Below, piece by piece: positions 40,501 through 46,746 of a stretch of 64,000 nt of DNA. A model generated the notes under the pieces. It had not been told where the DNA came from, did not search any database, and was given only the letters and a program-made list of their open reading frames with translations. The stretch comes from Schistosoma mansoni. Its lineage: Eukaryota; Platyhelminthes; Trematoda; Strigeidida; Schistosomatidae. The stretch covers positions 59,331,943 through 59,395,942 of the forward strand of contig NC_031502.1 of assembly GCF_000237925.1 (NCBI RefSeq), in the 5' to 3' direction. Numbering within the stretch: position 1 is the stretch's first letter; every line of letters starts with the position of its first letter. The position numbers and the translations under genes are program-made.

Positions 40501-43500
40501 TCGACTATAAATACTTGTACATTTTTGATGATGGTTGTAGTAGTAGTAGAAAACAACCTTGCTAAAAAAACCCTAACCATAGAAGATGTACTTATTAATA
40601 GTAAAATGTCAGAAATCTCATTATTAAAAAACTTTGGAGTTCAATAAAATTGTCAGGTTGATAATTGTTATTTTAATTTTATTATTTTAGGTGAGCTAGA
40701 TCAAACACGCTCTGCTGTTCATTTAATTTTAAATGTTATTGCTACAGATCCACAATCAGCTAGTTGTCCAAATCTTTCATATCATGATATTCAAGGACCA
40801 GTAGCTAGTGTTTATCCAACTGGTTCGCCATATGCAACACCAATTATTCCTTACTTAACAAGTTCAACTATTTTATCTAATCCATCAATCGATACAAATT
40901 CAGCTTCTGCGGCAGCAGCTGCCGCCGCTGCTGCAGCAACTATGATGGCAGCAGCCGTAGCATTTACACCTGGTCCGTCGTCACAACCAACTACATCGTC
41001 ATTTATTTCCTCACCAGGTGGTAGTACTACATTTGGATTTTTTCCACCGAATTTTCAGTCAACACCAGATATTGCAACAATTGCAGCGTTAACATCAAAT
41101 CCTACAGCTACTGGTGGATCAATTATTTTGCCGTCTATACTGCCTAACACTGGTAATGATAGAACTATATGTAGTAATTTATCAGGAGATTTATTTTCAC
41201 AAACTGTTGGTGTGGGTGGTAGTAGTTCACCATGGTCAAATATTTCAGGACGAACTGGATTCGATGTAATAGTGCCTGATCTTAATGCTGCTTCAGCATT
41301 AACAACAGTATCAGTTGCACAACAATCTTTAACTGGATCTTTTATATCACCTAAACCACAAGATTCTCAGTCAAGTCGTTCTGCATTATCACCTCCAGTA
41401 TACTTTCCTTCGTCTTCACTTATTCCAGGTAGGGTTTGGGTTGGTTAATGGTTGGAAATTTGACTGTTATTGATGCTTATCGTTTTATATACTTAATTTA
41501 CTGTCATTTATAAAACTATAGGCTGATGTTGTCTAATTTTTCTTCTTAAACCAATGATAATAGTTTCATTAGCCTAAACTTAAACTCGACTTTCAAAGTT
41601 AAATATTCTTGTGTTTAGCATCCAAACACTATCCATCTTGGTCTTTATGTTTTGTAAATGTTAGTTATGTCTGTAATTAAAACGTGGTAAGACAAATTGC
41701 ACTGAACCATATGATTATAATGCTTATTATTGGACGTGAATTCGGAAGTAATTTTCAGTCGTATTGTTGTGAACAGAACACTGGTTGGGGACAATCGAAT
41801 GTATTTAAGCAAATATTACAGACTATCTCAGTAAATTCTGATTACCAAACAATGAACAGTCAATTTGCAAATTAACAACCAATTGTTTCAATCTTCACTG
41901 TTTCTTCTCTTATTCCATTGCTCATGCATTTTCCAGACGATTGCGCTTCATTTCCGTTCTTTTCTCATCGGTCTTCTGCCAAAATACATTCTATGTCTGA
42001 CCCACACCATATACTACTTATATGGATATAAGTAGACCACACCACAGTATAACTGTCACGTTTTGTGTCAAACTGTTGAGCTCACTCTAAATAACTGAGT
42101 CTTATTGTATGGTCGTTTGACGTCAAGTTGTTTGTGACTTGAAGAACCGTCTGACAAAATACTGATTGTTCTAGATCCTAACCCACTATAGAATCGTTTC
42201 ACTAAAGTCTCTATATGCACCCTGTTGATTAGTACCAAACAACACAAAAAGCCGTAATCCTTCTGATATGTCTTGTAAGTTGAACGCTTTATTCAGATCC
42301 TAAGCTATTCGGATAACCCCAGGGCTAGCACTACTCAGCGACTTGAACACCAGAGAGAAGACACGAGTATGAGAGAAACACTTTACTGCAAGGTTCATTC
42401 TTGTACAGAAAATCATAGGTATTTATAGATGTTAGTATATGTTAAATCAACATCCTATTTCAGCCAATCCATTTAACGACATACATTGCTACCGACCAAT
42501 AGTAGCATGCCACGTTGGAACTCCAGAATGTTCGATCGTACTCTGATTGGTTGGGGCTCTTTTTGATCCTCTGGAGGCTCTGTTGGAGTTCTCCGGAAGC
42601 CAACTCAACACCTTCAAGAGGTGGTGGTAGGTTACTTCAATGCAAATAACATTAGTAACATCATTGTTGCTTACGACTTCAATTGATTTGGAATAGTTTT
42701 TACATAAACCCATGAAAATTAGTTGACGTATAATAGATTATCATCAATACATGCAAACACCATTTTGTGAGGGACAAAGCAACATTATTCATTACATTTA
42801 ATAGAATAATTATGCTTATCCTTACTAGTTTTTTTATAGAGCATTTGTTTAATTTACTAGCTATGTTTATTTATCACAAATCGTTTGGTGTATATGATAA
42901 AGTACAATGTATTCAACCTTTGAGTCGATGACATTGCAAAAACTGCTAGCACTTTCTTAAAAAGGCTGAACTAATTCTTTCGGTACTTCCTATTTTTGAG
43001 TTGATTGACCATTAAATAGTGACCAATTTCACTTTTGTTTAGTACATTAATACTAACTAAATTCTATCGATCAATTAGTAATGTGGTCCACAGTTTAATT
43101 GATTTAACATTATGTGATTTATGCTTTTACATGGTCCATGTTGCATAGCGGTTACCTTTCAAACAATGGAACTAGACGATATCTAGTTTCGAATATCACA
43201 GACAGCGTCACTTTTTTCGTAATTGTGGATGTATACCTTAGTGAAGAAACCAATGTTAAGTAGGGTTTCCTGCTAACTTCCTCCAACTACTTAACATTAC
43301 TTATCAAGGGTAGTAGTGACGTAATGTATCTTTCAATTATTGGTTCATTGCATCTCACCTGGTTCGATTTTTATTACTAGATCACTAGACATCAGATAAA
43401 TTATGTTTCTGAAATTTTAACACATGCTTCTATACGTGATTAAGGGTAAGTTAAATCTTTGAACATTTCTCTAGCTTACATTAATTCTATTTACTCAATA

Positions 43501-45951
43501 TTCTTATTTATAGATATTCATTAATTATCATATTTTATAATAAATTTTTAGCACCACTTCGAATGTCTCCTACAGCTTTATTCGGTTATCCAACAATTGG
43601 TTATGGAAATCCTCCAACTGTACAACATAGTCATTTAACATCAACTCGAGGTATACAACCAATACCTTTAGCTGAAACTAGTTCATCATCAATTTGCAGT
43701 AATTCATCAAATTTACCATCATTATTTACATCACCAACTGGATTAACTGCTAATATCGCTACATTAGCTGCTCTTTCCGCTGCGATTACAGTATCAGGTG
43801 TACCAACTGTAACAAATACAATTACAACAAATGTAACAATTAATTGTACAAAATCTTTACCAATTCTTTCAAATCCTAATCCACTTGGTACTGGTTCAAC
43901 TGGTGCCTTATTTAATTTATTACCTTGTTCTCAATTATCATCATTTAATGTTACACCAATTGTACCACATGTAGTTGTATCGAATGATTCAATTACAATG
44001 TCAATACCTAATTTATCATCCAATCCATTTTTATTATCACTTACAGGTGATATTAATCAACATAATATACAACAACAATCATCTTTAGCTCCAAGTATAA
44101 ATTCGTCAGCACAAGTTACCGGTTTACCATCTTCATCAACATTAGTTGGATTTCATGGATTACAATATAATTCAGGATCAAATATTATTGCACCTATGGG
44201 AAATTATGTTGCATACAGACGTGTTATATCTGTAGGTTTTTTTAAATTTTTTTTTAGTTACTATTATGTGAAATGTTATGTTGACCTATTTACTTTGTTA
44301 ATTAATCATTTCATATCAAATTGATGATCTTTACACTTAGTACTAGCACTTATCTGCAGCTTTTCATCAGTTTTATTTATTTATTTATTTGAACACATAA
44401 ATATTGGTACAGGGAAGCACCAGATATATAGGCGCCACACAAATCTTATTTGACTTGTGTGAGGGCTGTGATACTGTCCAGGTGCCCAAACTCAAGCAGG
44501 TGGTTTTCTTAGGGGACCACACCCGGAGCCCTTGACCTAAAGATCTGATCCACAAGGCAGTGGAGCATTGTGAGGAGATGCAGTCCCATGGTAGCCAGTG
44601 ACCAACAATTGGTTCATACGCCATTTGTTCCTTCAGGATACTGGAGCCCATATGCACCATTGGTTTGGAATCAGGGTTTTCCAACTCCCTTAGGTGGACT
44701 CGCCGTGTCCACCAATCTGGTTAAAAACGCCGGACATTCACTTTTCGTCCTCTCACTTTCGTGAGCAACACCCCGGCCACGAGAAGGCAGTGATTAGGAG
44801 TTCCCTGGCAGAGGCTACATACGCGTGGCCATATGAGAGCATTTCGAGAGGGAGAGCAGACTCTCCCCACTCTCGGCCGTACCAGGGCATTTGGGGGCTT
44901 TCATCAGGTTGGGAAATTCTAATGACAAATATTCGTGATTTTTAAGTGTATGATAACAGAAGGAATATTGTAGAAATTTTGACTGGTTTTTCGAACTATT
45001 ATTAATTATCATTTCGTTGTATAATTACCGAGTAACAAGATTACTACTTTATAAATTTTTAATAAGCTTTCGATTAACCCATTAACTAGAGCTATACACG
45101 ATTTACTATTCCTAATTTATCACAAGTCTTTTACTCGCAGTCTCCCCTATTCACAACCACTTTTTACTTATTTATGTATAATTGTTATTTTATAGTGTGA
45201 TATGGTCTGGTGTGTCTACGCATGAACCATTTCTGTTTGTAATATAAATATAGTAGAAACTGATTGCTACCTCTAGAATCAAGGTAGAGCATAGAAAGAA
45301 GCTAGCAAATAGTAGACCAATAGAAACCCAGCTGTCAGTTAAAGCTCAGTATATCCTGTTGGGCGTGTAATTGGTTAGTATGGGGACATTAGGCTGTTGA
45401 CAAAATAGTGGACACGAAATATACTGAATTCTAACTCTTGTGACTTGGCACGTGACATTGGTCAGGGGTCGTAAAGCATGATAAGTTCAGATAAGTGTGT
45501 TGATTATCGGTTTTACACTTGATAATTTCGACAAAAAACCAGTTCCAACTTCTACAATATTCGTAGATTCATGACAAAACTATGGGCCATGATCTTCAAA
45601 ACGTATTCCGGAACTTTATTGGTTCATCCTAATACTTTACTCTTACCATCCAGTTTCTTCTACTTCTATTTGGTCAGGAGGGTAGTTTCACTAAACCTCA
45701 CATCCAAAACGTGTTAAAACTAATTACAGAAATCAGTACACGGTGATCAACAATTTATTGTATTATTGATTAGTAATTCGCTTCACATAAAGTCACTTAA
45801 GTTTTATGAAATGTAGTTTAGAAACATTCCCAAAGTCTCTTGGGTGTCACGTAACTATAAGAAGTCTGAAAATGGGGTGAAACACATATGGAGAGAGATT
45901 TCTGAACTTTATCTTTATTAACCCATTTGTACGAAAATATTTACAATCCAC

Positions 45952-45984
<33 letters not shown>

Positions 45985-46746
45985 TCACGATGATTGTATA
46001 TGCGTACGATTAGTGCATCTCTGTTTAATCTCTAAATATTTCAGGTTCCAGAAAGTGTGATCAATATAATTCTTGGTCATCAAGGTCGGTCTATTATGGA
46101 TTTACAATTACTTACTGGTACTGCCATACAAATATCTCAGAAAAGCACTTATTTATCCGGTTCACAATATCGTACTGTTACAATAATTGGACCACAAGTC
46201 AATGTGCAATCAGCAGCTGATGTAATTGAGCATATAACAGCTATTGAGCATATGAAACGAGAATCTGGCTCGTATCAACAACATTCATTAACATTATCAC
46301 TTCCTGGCAATGGAAGTAATAGTAATACTGTTGTACATGGTTCATGTAGTGTTAGTGGTGGTCAACTAAATTCGGATTATTTTATACAATCTGGAATATC
46401 ATATCCATTCACATCATCAACATCTTGCATTAAAGGAAATTATCCAGAATGTCAATCAACATGTCCAGCATCGAATACTGGTATATCATGTCCGATAAGT
46501 ATGATTGGCTCACTTCCTTTAACTACTTGTATAACCACTATTAATACCACTACTACTAGTAGTGGTGGTAATAATAATATTATTACTGGTTTATCTTTTG
46601 TATCATCGTCTTGTGATGCTGCTGCTTCTGTTTCAAGATCTGGAGGGAGGAGTGTTGGTGCGAGTGGATCTGGTGATACACTGTCTTTTCAAAGTTCAAT
46701 CGATTCATTATCTATGCCTGTGACTAAACGTAACGAAACAAACTAG
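11140..46746 (+). CDS. nova: Nova/pasilla-type triple-KH RNA-binding protein gene (7 exons, 888 aa)
   Basis: Joined exons are 11140-11242, 11317-11457, 37406-37554, 37755-37908, 40691-41428, 43552-44231 and 46045-46746. They total 2667 nt, an exact multiple of three, with GT-AG introns in matching phase. Domains: KH1 about residues 38-116 ([10 protein letters not shown]), KH2 about 132-205 ([10 protein letters not shown]), and KH3 about 655-725 ([10 protein letters not shown]). [12 protein letters not shown] in KH1 and the split KH1-KH2/KH3 layout are Nova signatures. Nova proteins bind YCAY RNA clusters and control alternative splicing in the nucleus. Human NOVA1 is about 500 residues, so this one is longer. 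The excess is mainly a 445-residue Ser/Thr/Pro/Asn-rich linker before KH3 and a 160-residue C-terminal tail. A PCBP/hnRNP K relative is the main alternative and is less likely. Confidence 0.9.
11317..11457 (+). CDS. nova: nova exon 2 (first two thirds of KH1)
   Basis: Follows a 74-nt intron and encodes [16 protein letters not shown], then [18 protein letters not shown] up to [11 protein letters not shown]. The GKSG loop is the KH nucleic-acid-contact GXXG motif. The donor is GTAAGA at 11458, phase 1, interrupting KH1 at the conserved FYPG turn. Confidence 0.88.
11458..14990. other. Start of the 26-kb nova intron 2, no firm feature
   Basis: AT-rich intronic DNA. A short stretch at 12115-12170 resembles part of the hairpin repeat at 53499-53590 (a CTC(A)GAGA...CTC-ATC(A/G)AAATC-TC-ACCTGA pattern), so it may be an old remnant. 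No coding exon or structured RNA was recognised in the remainder. Confidence 0.35.
15000..15505 (+). mobile_element. RTE-like LINE 3' end, diverged copy
   Basis: Shares the 3' segment seen in the 23.5-24.4 kb copy: SLHRLR*L-like start, then the 'CCAAGACATGGCATCAGT' block, then 'GATAATCGTAACCAATGGTTAGAGAC'. It ends with the family's terminal 'GGCAACTTGAACC...TGACTGACTGACTA' tail near 15490-15505. It is clearly older than the 23.5 kb copy, with many substitutions and several stops. Plus orientation, inside nova intron 2. Confidence 0.65.
15506..18183. other. nova intron 2, largely unassigned
   Basis: AT-rich. 16850-17110 has a more balanced composition and contains a perfect 7-bp hairpin (TTCGTGG ... 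CCACGAA) at about 16959-16979. It may be part of an unassigned interspersed repeat. No exon with splice support was found. Confidence 0.3.
18184..18555 (-). mobile_element. Hammerhead/tRNA-derived retroposon, diverged, minus
   Basis: Contains the family order read on the minus strand: TCTAACTTCAATCAATCCATGACATT block, tRNA-like part (complement of 18270-18335), then a module related to the hammerhead (AGTCC-TATACT-GGACGAA complement near 18230-18255). An internal perfect-looking hairpin lies at 18362-18422. The copy is strongly mutated and the hammerhead core is not intact. Confidence 0.55.
18362..18422. repeat. 24-bp-arm hairpin inside retroposon
   Basis: Arms 18362-18385 and 18399-18422 are reverse complements with one mismatch (CATGACATTG-GCAACCCTTCATC), separated by a short loop. 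The right arm replaces the usual family sequence at this place, so the hairpin arose within the element by local snap-back copying. Confidence 0.7.
18885..19020 (-). repeat. Interspersed retroposon-like repeat, 3' fragment
   Basis: Shares about 130 bp with the start of the repeats at 44360 and 55125: TTTATTT-rich start, AACATATAAATATTGGTAC, then CACAAATCTCATT and GTGAGGGCTGTGATACTGC. Read on the minus strand it ends in an AAATAAA-rich tail, suggesting a retroposed minus-oriented copy truncated at its 5' side. Family unknown to me. Confidence 0.6.
19790..19885 (-). mobile_element. Short RTE-like LINE fragment
   Basis: CACCTACCAACATGGTTCAGA and TTAGTGACTTTATTAGACCGA match, with changes, the minus orientation of the LINE 3' region as seen at 28545-28600. 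This is a small old remnant inside nova intron 2. Confidence 0.45.
20838..21340 (-). mobile_element. Composite retroposon with tRNA-like promoter and two opposed hammerhead modules (copy A)
   Basis: Read on the minus strand the order is: left inverted-repeat arm (21330-21265), spacer, hammerhead-derived module on the opposite strand (about 21117-21180, core decayed), second inverted arm (about 21100-21045), a tRNA-like unit and a terminal hammerhead. The tRNA-like unit has an A box that is the complement of CCACTGAGCTA (20989-20999) and a B box that is the complement of GGATTCGATCC (20946-20956). The terminal hammerhead has the core complement TCGTCAG at 20897-20903 and TTTC at 20879-20882. 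The whole 500 bp matches copy B at 51505-52005 in inverse orientation. Confidence 0.7.
20855..20925 (-). ncRNA. Hammerhead ribozyme-like module, near-intact
   Basis: On the minus strand: CTGACGA core, a stem II of TGCC-AAGTA-GCA type, GAAA, then stem III ACCCGGGT followed by C, giving a predicted cleavage between 20871 and 20870. Stem III is a self-complementary palindrome with almost no loop, as in natural schistosome and retrozyme hammerheads that work best as dimers. One base next to stem II departs from consensus. Activity is predicted, not shown. Confidence 0.6.
21425..21745 (-). mobile_element. Hammerhead/tRNA-derived retroposon, minus
   Basis: Family blocks in order: GCTAGACCATCATTGAAAAC, hammerhead-derived part (TTTCGTCCTAGTATGGGA-TCCTCA on plus, the complement of TGAGGA...TAGGACGAAA), tRNA-like part with GAACCCAAGAC and GATCACTGAGCC, then AACTTCAATCAATGCG and the closing CTTCTCACTAGAAC block. 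The hammerhead core TGAGGA...GAAA is still recognisable. Confidence 0.6.
21760..21905 (+). mobile_element. tRNA-like retroposon fragment, plus
   Basis: TGGTCTAGAGGTTGGGGG resembles an A box and GAGTTCGGTTCTCGC (about 21817-21831) a B box. A short remnant of the hammerhead follows: GCGAGAATTCCGACATCAGGACGAAAC, with GGACGAAAC retained at 21871-21879. It lies head-to-head with the minus copy ending at 21745. Confidence 0.5.
22550..22795 (+). mobile_element. tRNA-derived SINE-like fragment
   Basis: TATAGTGGTCAAGCGTTCG (22645-22663) fits a tRNA A-box region, and the CTGGATTCGATTGC stretch about 30 bases on fits a B box. The fragment is more diverged than the other tRNA-like units here. A real tRNA is unlikely because no acceptor stem closes. 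Confidence 0.4.
23525..24395 (+). mobile_element. RTE-like LINE, C-terminal ORF part and 3' end (inverted partner of 28225-28740)
   Basis: Translation pieces: [20 protein letters not shown], then [14 protein letters not shown], then [12 protein letters not shown], then [19 protein letters not shown], the typical post-RT region of schistosome LINEs. A stop follows directly after HQLP (CCATAG). The end is GTGGCGACTTGAACCAGTGC...TGACTGACTGATATG at about 24395. 23890-24390 is almost identical to the complement of 28225-28740, including the same stop. Confidence 0.75.
24430..24800 (+). repeat. Interspersed repeat of unknown family (copy 1 of 3)
   Basis: Shared with 38030-38375 and 45030-45330. 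Common blocks: TCATGAGCTTTCA, CGATTTACCATTCTTAAT, CACAACCACTTTTGGCTTGATCTT, TATTATTCATACAGCGGAGG and GTGTTCTGGACTGAA. No coding potential or terminal structure was identified. This copy has GACTCAGCGTTGACTCAAGACTGCTCG near its end. Confidence 0.65.
24801..27900. other. nova intron 2, no firm feature
   Basis: AT-rich with simple repeats (see separate entries). No exon, RNA gene or recognised transposon was found. A poly-C/poly-A run occurs at about 25413-25437. Confidence 0.35.
25545..25589. repeat. (AT)n microsatellite
   Basis: Uninterrupted AT dinucleotide repeat of about 22 units. A shorter AT tract lies at 25794-25812. Confidence 0.95.
27930..28224 (+). repeat. Interspersed repeat of unknown family (interrupted copy)
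   Basis: Shares blocks with 41775-42055: GGGGACAATCGCATGTATT, ACAGATTATCTCA, CAATCTTGACTGTT, ATGCATTTTC, TCGGTTCTTTCC and ATTCTATGCCTAACCATGACC. Its last 57 bases (28165-28222) recur in altered form at 28729-28786 on the far side of the LINE fragment. Confidence 0.6.
28225..28740 (-). mobile_element. RTE-like LINE 3' fragment, inverted near-identical copy of 23890-24395
   Basis: Complement of the plus-strand copy with only a handful of differences over about 460 bp. The two copies share the same premature stop after the HQLP codons. It starts (on minus) at the TCAACTGAGATAGT...TTACGTATGCC point. It carries the full 3' end, GGCGACTTGAACCAGTGC, and is flanked by a diverged 57-bp duplication. 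Confidence 0.78.
29411..29490 (-). ncRNA. Hammerhead ribozyme, predicted intact (Sm-alpha type)
   Basis: On the minus strand the module reads ACATCTAG, CTGACGAG (complement of 29464-29471), stem II GTCC-CAAAT-AGGAC, then GAAA (complement of 29447-29450). A palindromic stem III ACGCGCGT follows, then C with predicted cleavage between 29439 and 29438. Stem I is formed by CTAG with CTGG (one GU pair). All catalytic-core residues (CUGANGA and GAAA) are present. It matches the known schistosome hammerhead consensus except for the CTAG change. No tRNA-like unit is attached, so this is a truncated copy inside nova intron 2. Confidence 0.8.
29535..29600 (-). mobile_element. Retroposon 3' fragment
   Basis: Contains GAGTCAATTGAAGCTAG joined to AAATCTCCACAAAACCCCTTCTGA, the two conserved flank blocks of the hammerhead retroposon in an unusual direct junction. 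Confidence 0.5.
29703..29820 (+). mobile_element. Hammerhead module plus retroposon 3' tail
   Basis: On plus: CTGAGGA core (29723-29729), stem II GTCC-AATAGTA-GGAC, then GAG in place of GAAA, so the ribozyme is probably inactive. It continues with the CTTCCAGGTTTTCCATGGTGG block and CTTCAATTGACTCATGATTTCAAC. Confidence 0.65.
30207..30406. other. Assembly gap (200 N)
   Basis: Exactly 200 undetermined bases, a round number that usually marks a gap of unknown size. Its right edge is the left arm of a large inverted repeat. Confidence 0.99.
30407..30706. repeat. Inverted repeat, about 113-bp arms, next to the gap
   Basis: The left arm 30407-30520 and right arm 30594-30706 are reverse complements with roughly a dozen differences, around a 73-bp AT-rich centre. 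The ends read TTTTTCAGGAATTATAATCA and TGATTATAATTCCTTGAAAA. The shape suits a MITE-like DNA element or a fold-back repeat. The left arm may extend into the gap, so the true ends are unknown. Confidence 0.75.
30805..30975 (-). mobile_element. Hammerhead retroposon fragment with inverted flanks
   Basis: On the minus strand: CTGAGGAG core, stem II GTCCC-ACAAC-GGGAC, then GAAA (plus TTTC at about 30878), then an altered stem III. The core is intact but stem III is weak. The flank ATAGTTGAAATCATGAGTTGATTGAAGC on the left recurs in complement as CTTCAATTGATTCATGATTTCAACTAT on the right, giving a fold-back structure. Confidence 0.6.
31155..31330 (-). mobile_element. Hammerhead retroposon flanks without the central unit
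   Basis: TCAGAAGGGGTTTTGTGTAGA and ATCATGAGTCAATTGAAGCTAAACC run directly into CCTGGAGTTCTAGTGGGAAGC and GTTCAACCACGTCTGTTGTGAGATA. In other copies the tRNA-like unit and hammerhead lie between these blocks, so this is an internally deleted copy. Confidence 0.55.
31331..33200. other. nova intron 2, no firm feature
   Basis: AT-rich intronic sequence. Nothing could be assigned. Confidence 0.3.
33220..33575 (+). mobile_element. LINE 3' terminal fragments (two)
   Basis: 33225-33285 (ACTTGGACCGATATAAATTCGC ... CATCGTTAGACTGG) and 33480-33572 (GATGTGACAATTTGATCCGATG, GCCAAGTTCTCTGTTGTATATGACTGACTAACTA) both resemble the GGCAACTTGAACCxATG...TGACTGACTGA terminus of the LINE at 24395. Both are old and short. 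Confidence 0.45.
34080..34390 (-). mobile_element. LINE ORF C-terminus and 3' end (second family), minus
   Basis: On the minus strand: [20 protein letters not shown], then [20 protein letters not shown], then [20 protein letters not shown] and WKGLP, ending SSTRGNRRR. This C-terminal block is shared with 40155-40480, 48938-49075, 53800-53965 and 60780-60920. The [16 protein letters not shown] style is typical of schistosome RTE-like elements. The C-terminal frame is nearly continuous here but cut off upstream. Confidence 0.7.
34470..34620 (+). mobile_element. Hammerhead retroposon fragment, diverged
   Basis: CTACTGAGCAGTTCCATACTAGGATGAAGGAG is a mutated CTGAGGAGTCC-ATACT-AGGACGAAAC module, followed by TCCAGTGCTTC and AATGGTGGTTTAGC. 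Core bases are lost, so it is not expected to be active. Confidence 0.5.
35885..36018 (+). mobile_element. LINE 3' terminal fragment
   Basis: CATGAATCCAGTGTTCATCTTGTTGTGCTTATGA and GGCAACTTGGACCGATGCATATATGTGCCTGG run to TAGCTGACTGACTGAATAAATAAAAG. This is the 3' end of the same LINE as at 24395, here with a short AATAAATAAAA tail. Confidence 0.65.
36856..37086 (+). promoter_or_regulatory. YCAY motif clusters upstream of nova exon 3
   Basis: 36856-36909 holds about seven TCAT motifs and 37051-37086 about seven more (TCATCATC, TCATCATCATC, TTCATTCTCATC). Nova KH domains recognise YCAY clusters in pre-mRNA. The clusters lie about 320-550 nt upstream of exon 3 within the gene's own intron, so autoregulated splicing is a reasonable inference. 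Confidence 0.4.
37406..37554 (+). CDS. nova: nova exon 3 (end of KH1 and linker)
   Basis: The acceptor CTATTCTCAG ends at 37405. The exon completes the split Gly codon and encodes [20 protein letters not shown] and [12 protein letters not shown], the last strand and helix of KH1. A short linker ends in NVERHKQ. The donor is GTAAGA at 37555, phase 0. Confidence 0.88.
37755..37908 (+). CDS. nova: nova exon 4 (KH2)
   Basis: The acceptor TTGGTTTACAG ends at 37754 after a 200-nt intron. The exon encodes [18 protein letters not shown], then [20 protein letters not shown] to ERCIVVAG. The canonical GKGG loop is intact. The donor is GTAAGT at 37909, phase 1. Confidence 0.9.
38030..38375 (+). repeat. 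Interspersed repeat of unknown family (copy 2 of 3)
   Basis: Matches 24430-24800 over its whole length, with blocks CACTTTTGGCTTGATCTTG, ATTATTCATACAGTGGAGG and TTCTGGACTGAACAGGCTGG. It lies 120 nt into nova intron 4. The open reading stretch seen across it is a by-product of the repeat, not an exon. Confidence 0.65.
39345..39540 (+). mobile_element. RTE-like LINE fragment
   Basis: AGATACAGACTACCTGGTTGAGG, GATAACTGCGATCAATTGTTGGAAAC, GTATGAGACTCAGCTACAGTGGAG and TAACTCTTTATCTTCC align in order with 24055-24175. Old copy, nova intron 4. Confidence 0.6.
40155..40480 (-). mobile_element. LINE ORF C-terminus and 3' end (second family), minus
   Basis: On the minus strand: [20 protein letters not shown], then [20 protein letters not shown], then [16 protein letters not shown], and 3' end GAGGGGTAACAAGAG. 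Same family as 34080-34390. It lies about 200 nt upstream of nova exon 5. Confidence 0.7.
40691..41428 (+). CDS. nova: nova exon 5 (end of KH2, start of long linker)
   Basis: The acceptor TTATTTTAG ends at 40690. [20 protein letters not shown] closes KH2. The rest is low-complexity linker, including a poly-Ala tract (about 40905-40945) interrupted by TMM, then Ser/Thr/Pro-rich sequence. The exon ends SLIP at 41428 with a GTAGGG donor, phase 1. If the donor were skipped, translation would read into the intron and stop at 41448. Confidence 0.85.
41775..42055 (+). repeat. Interspersed repeat of unknown family (second copy)
   Basis: Aligns with 27930-28224: GGGGACAATCGAATGTATT, ACAGACTATCTCA, CAATCTTCACTGTT, ATGCATTTTCCAGACGATT and ACATTCTATGTCTGACCCACACC. 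It ends near AAGTAGACCACACCACAGTATAACT, adjoining the LTR-like segment. Confidence 0.6.
42055..42665 (-). mobile_element. LTR-like fossil, minus orientation
   Basis: Read on the minus strand it has a promoter-like TATAAATA (about 42420-42430), then an AATAAA about 130 bases on, inside a compositionally mixed block. This layout fits an LTR with U3-R-U5. Its ends and target duplication could not be set. Part of 42055-42230 may be leader sequence beyond the LTR. It is a broken remnant with no coding domain seen, of unknown LTR family and moderate age. Confidence 0.4.
43552..44231 (+). CDS. nova: nova exon 6 (linker to KH3 entry)
   Basis: The acceptor ATAAATTTTTAG ends at 43551. The product is Ser/Thr/Asn/Leu-rich linker, including [15 protein letters not shown]. 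It ends YVAYRRVIS in phase 0 at a GTAGGT donor. RRVIS then joins VPES of exon 7, forming the first KH3 strand. Confidence 0.82.
44360..44910 (-). repeat. Interspersed retroposon-like repeat (longest copy)
   Basis: About 550 bp shared with 55125-55605 and partly with 18885-19020. Landmarks: ACACATAAATATTGGTACAG, GTGAGGGCTGTGATACTG, GAGGAGATGCAGTCCCATGG, CGCCATTTGTTCCTTCAG, CACTTTCGTGAGCAACACC and GAGAGGGAGAGCAGACTCTCC. The minus-strand end is (AAATA)n-rich, suggesting a retroposon tail. It has no convincing ORF and sits in nova intron 6. Confidence 0.65.
45030..45330 (+). repeat. Interspersed repeat of unknown family (copy 3 of 3)
   Basis: A diverged relative of 24430-24800 and 38030-38375: TAAGCTTTCGATTAACCCATTAACTAG, CGATTTACTATTCCTAATTT, CTCGCAGTCTCCCC and ACAACCACTTTTTACTT. 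Nova intron 6. Confidence 0.55.
45952..45983. repeat. (ATT)n microsatellite in nova intron 6
   Basis: About eleven ATT units, 60 nt upstream of the last nova exon. Confidence 0.95.
46045..46746 (+). CDS. nova: nova exon 7 (KH3 and C-terminus)
   Basis: The acceptor CTAAATATTTCAG ends at 46044. The exon encodes [20 protein letters not shown], then [14 protein letters not shown] and [11 protein letters not shown], a complete KH3. Its loop is GHQG, where vertebrate Nova has GKGG. A Ser/Thr/Gly/Asn-rich tail of about 160 residues ends in TKRNETN and TAG at 46744-46746. Confidence 0.88.
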   Translation, partial: VPESVINIILGHQGRSIMDLQLLTGTAIQISQKSTYLSGSQYRTVTIIGPQVNVQSAADVIEHITAIEHMKRESGSYQQHSLTLSLPGNGSNSNTVVHGSCSVSGGQLNSDYFIQSGISYPFTSSTSCIKGNYPECQSTCPASNTGISCPISMIGSLPLTTCITTINTTTTSSGGNNNIITGLSFVSSSCDAAASVSRSGGRSVGASGSGDTLSFQSSIDSLSMPVTKRNETN

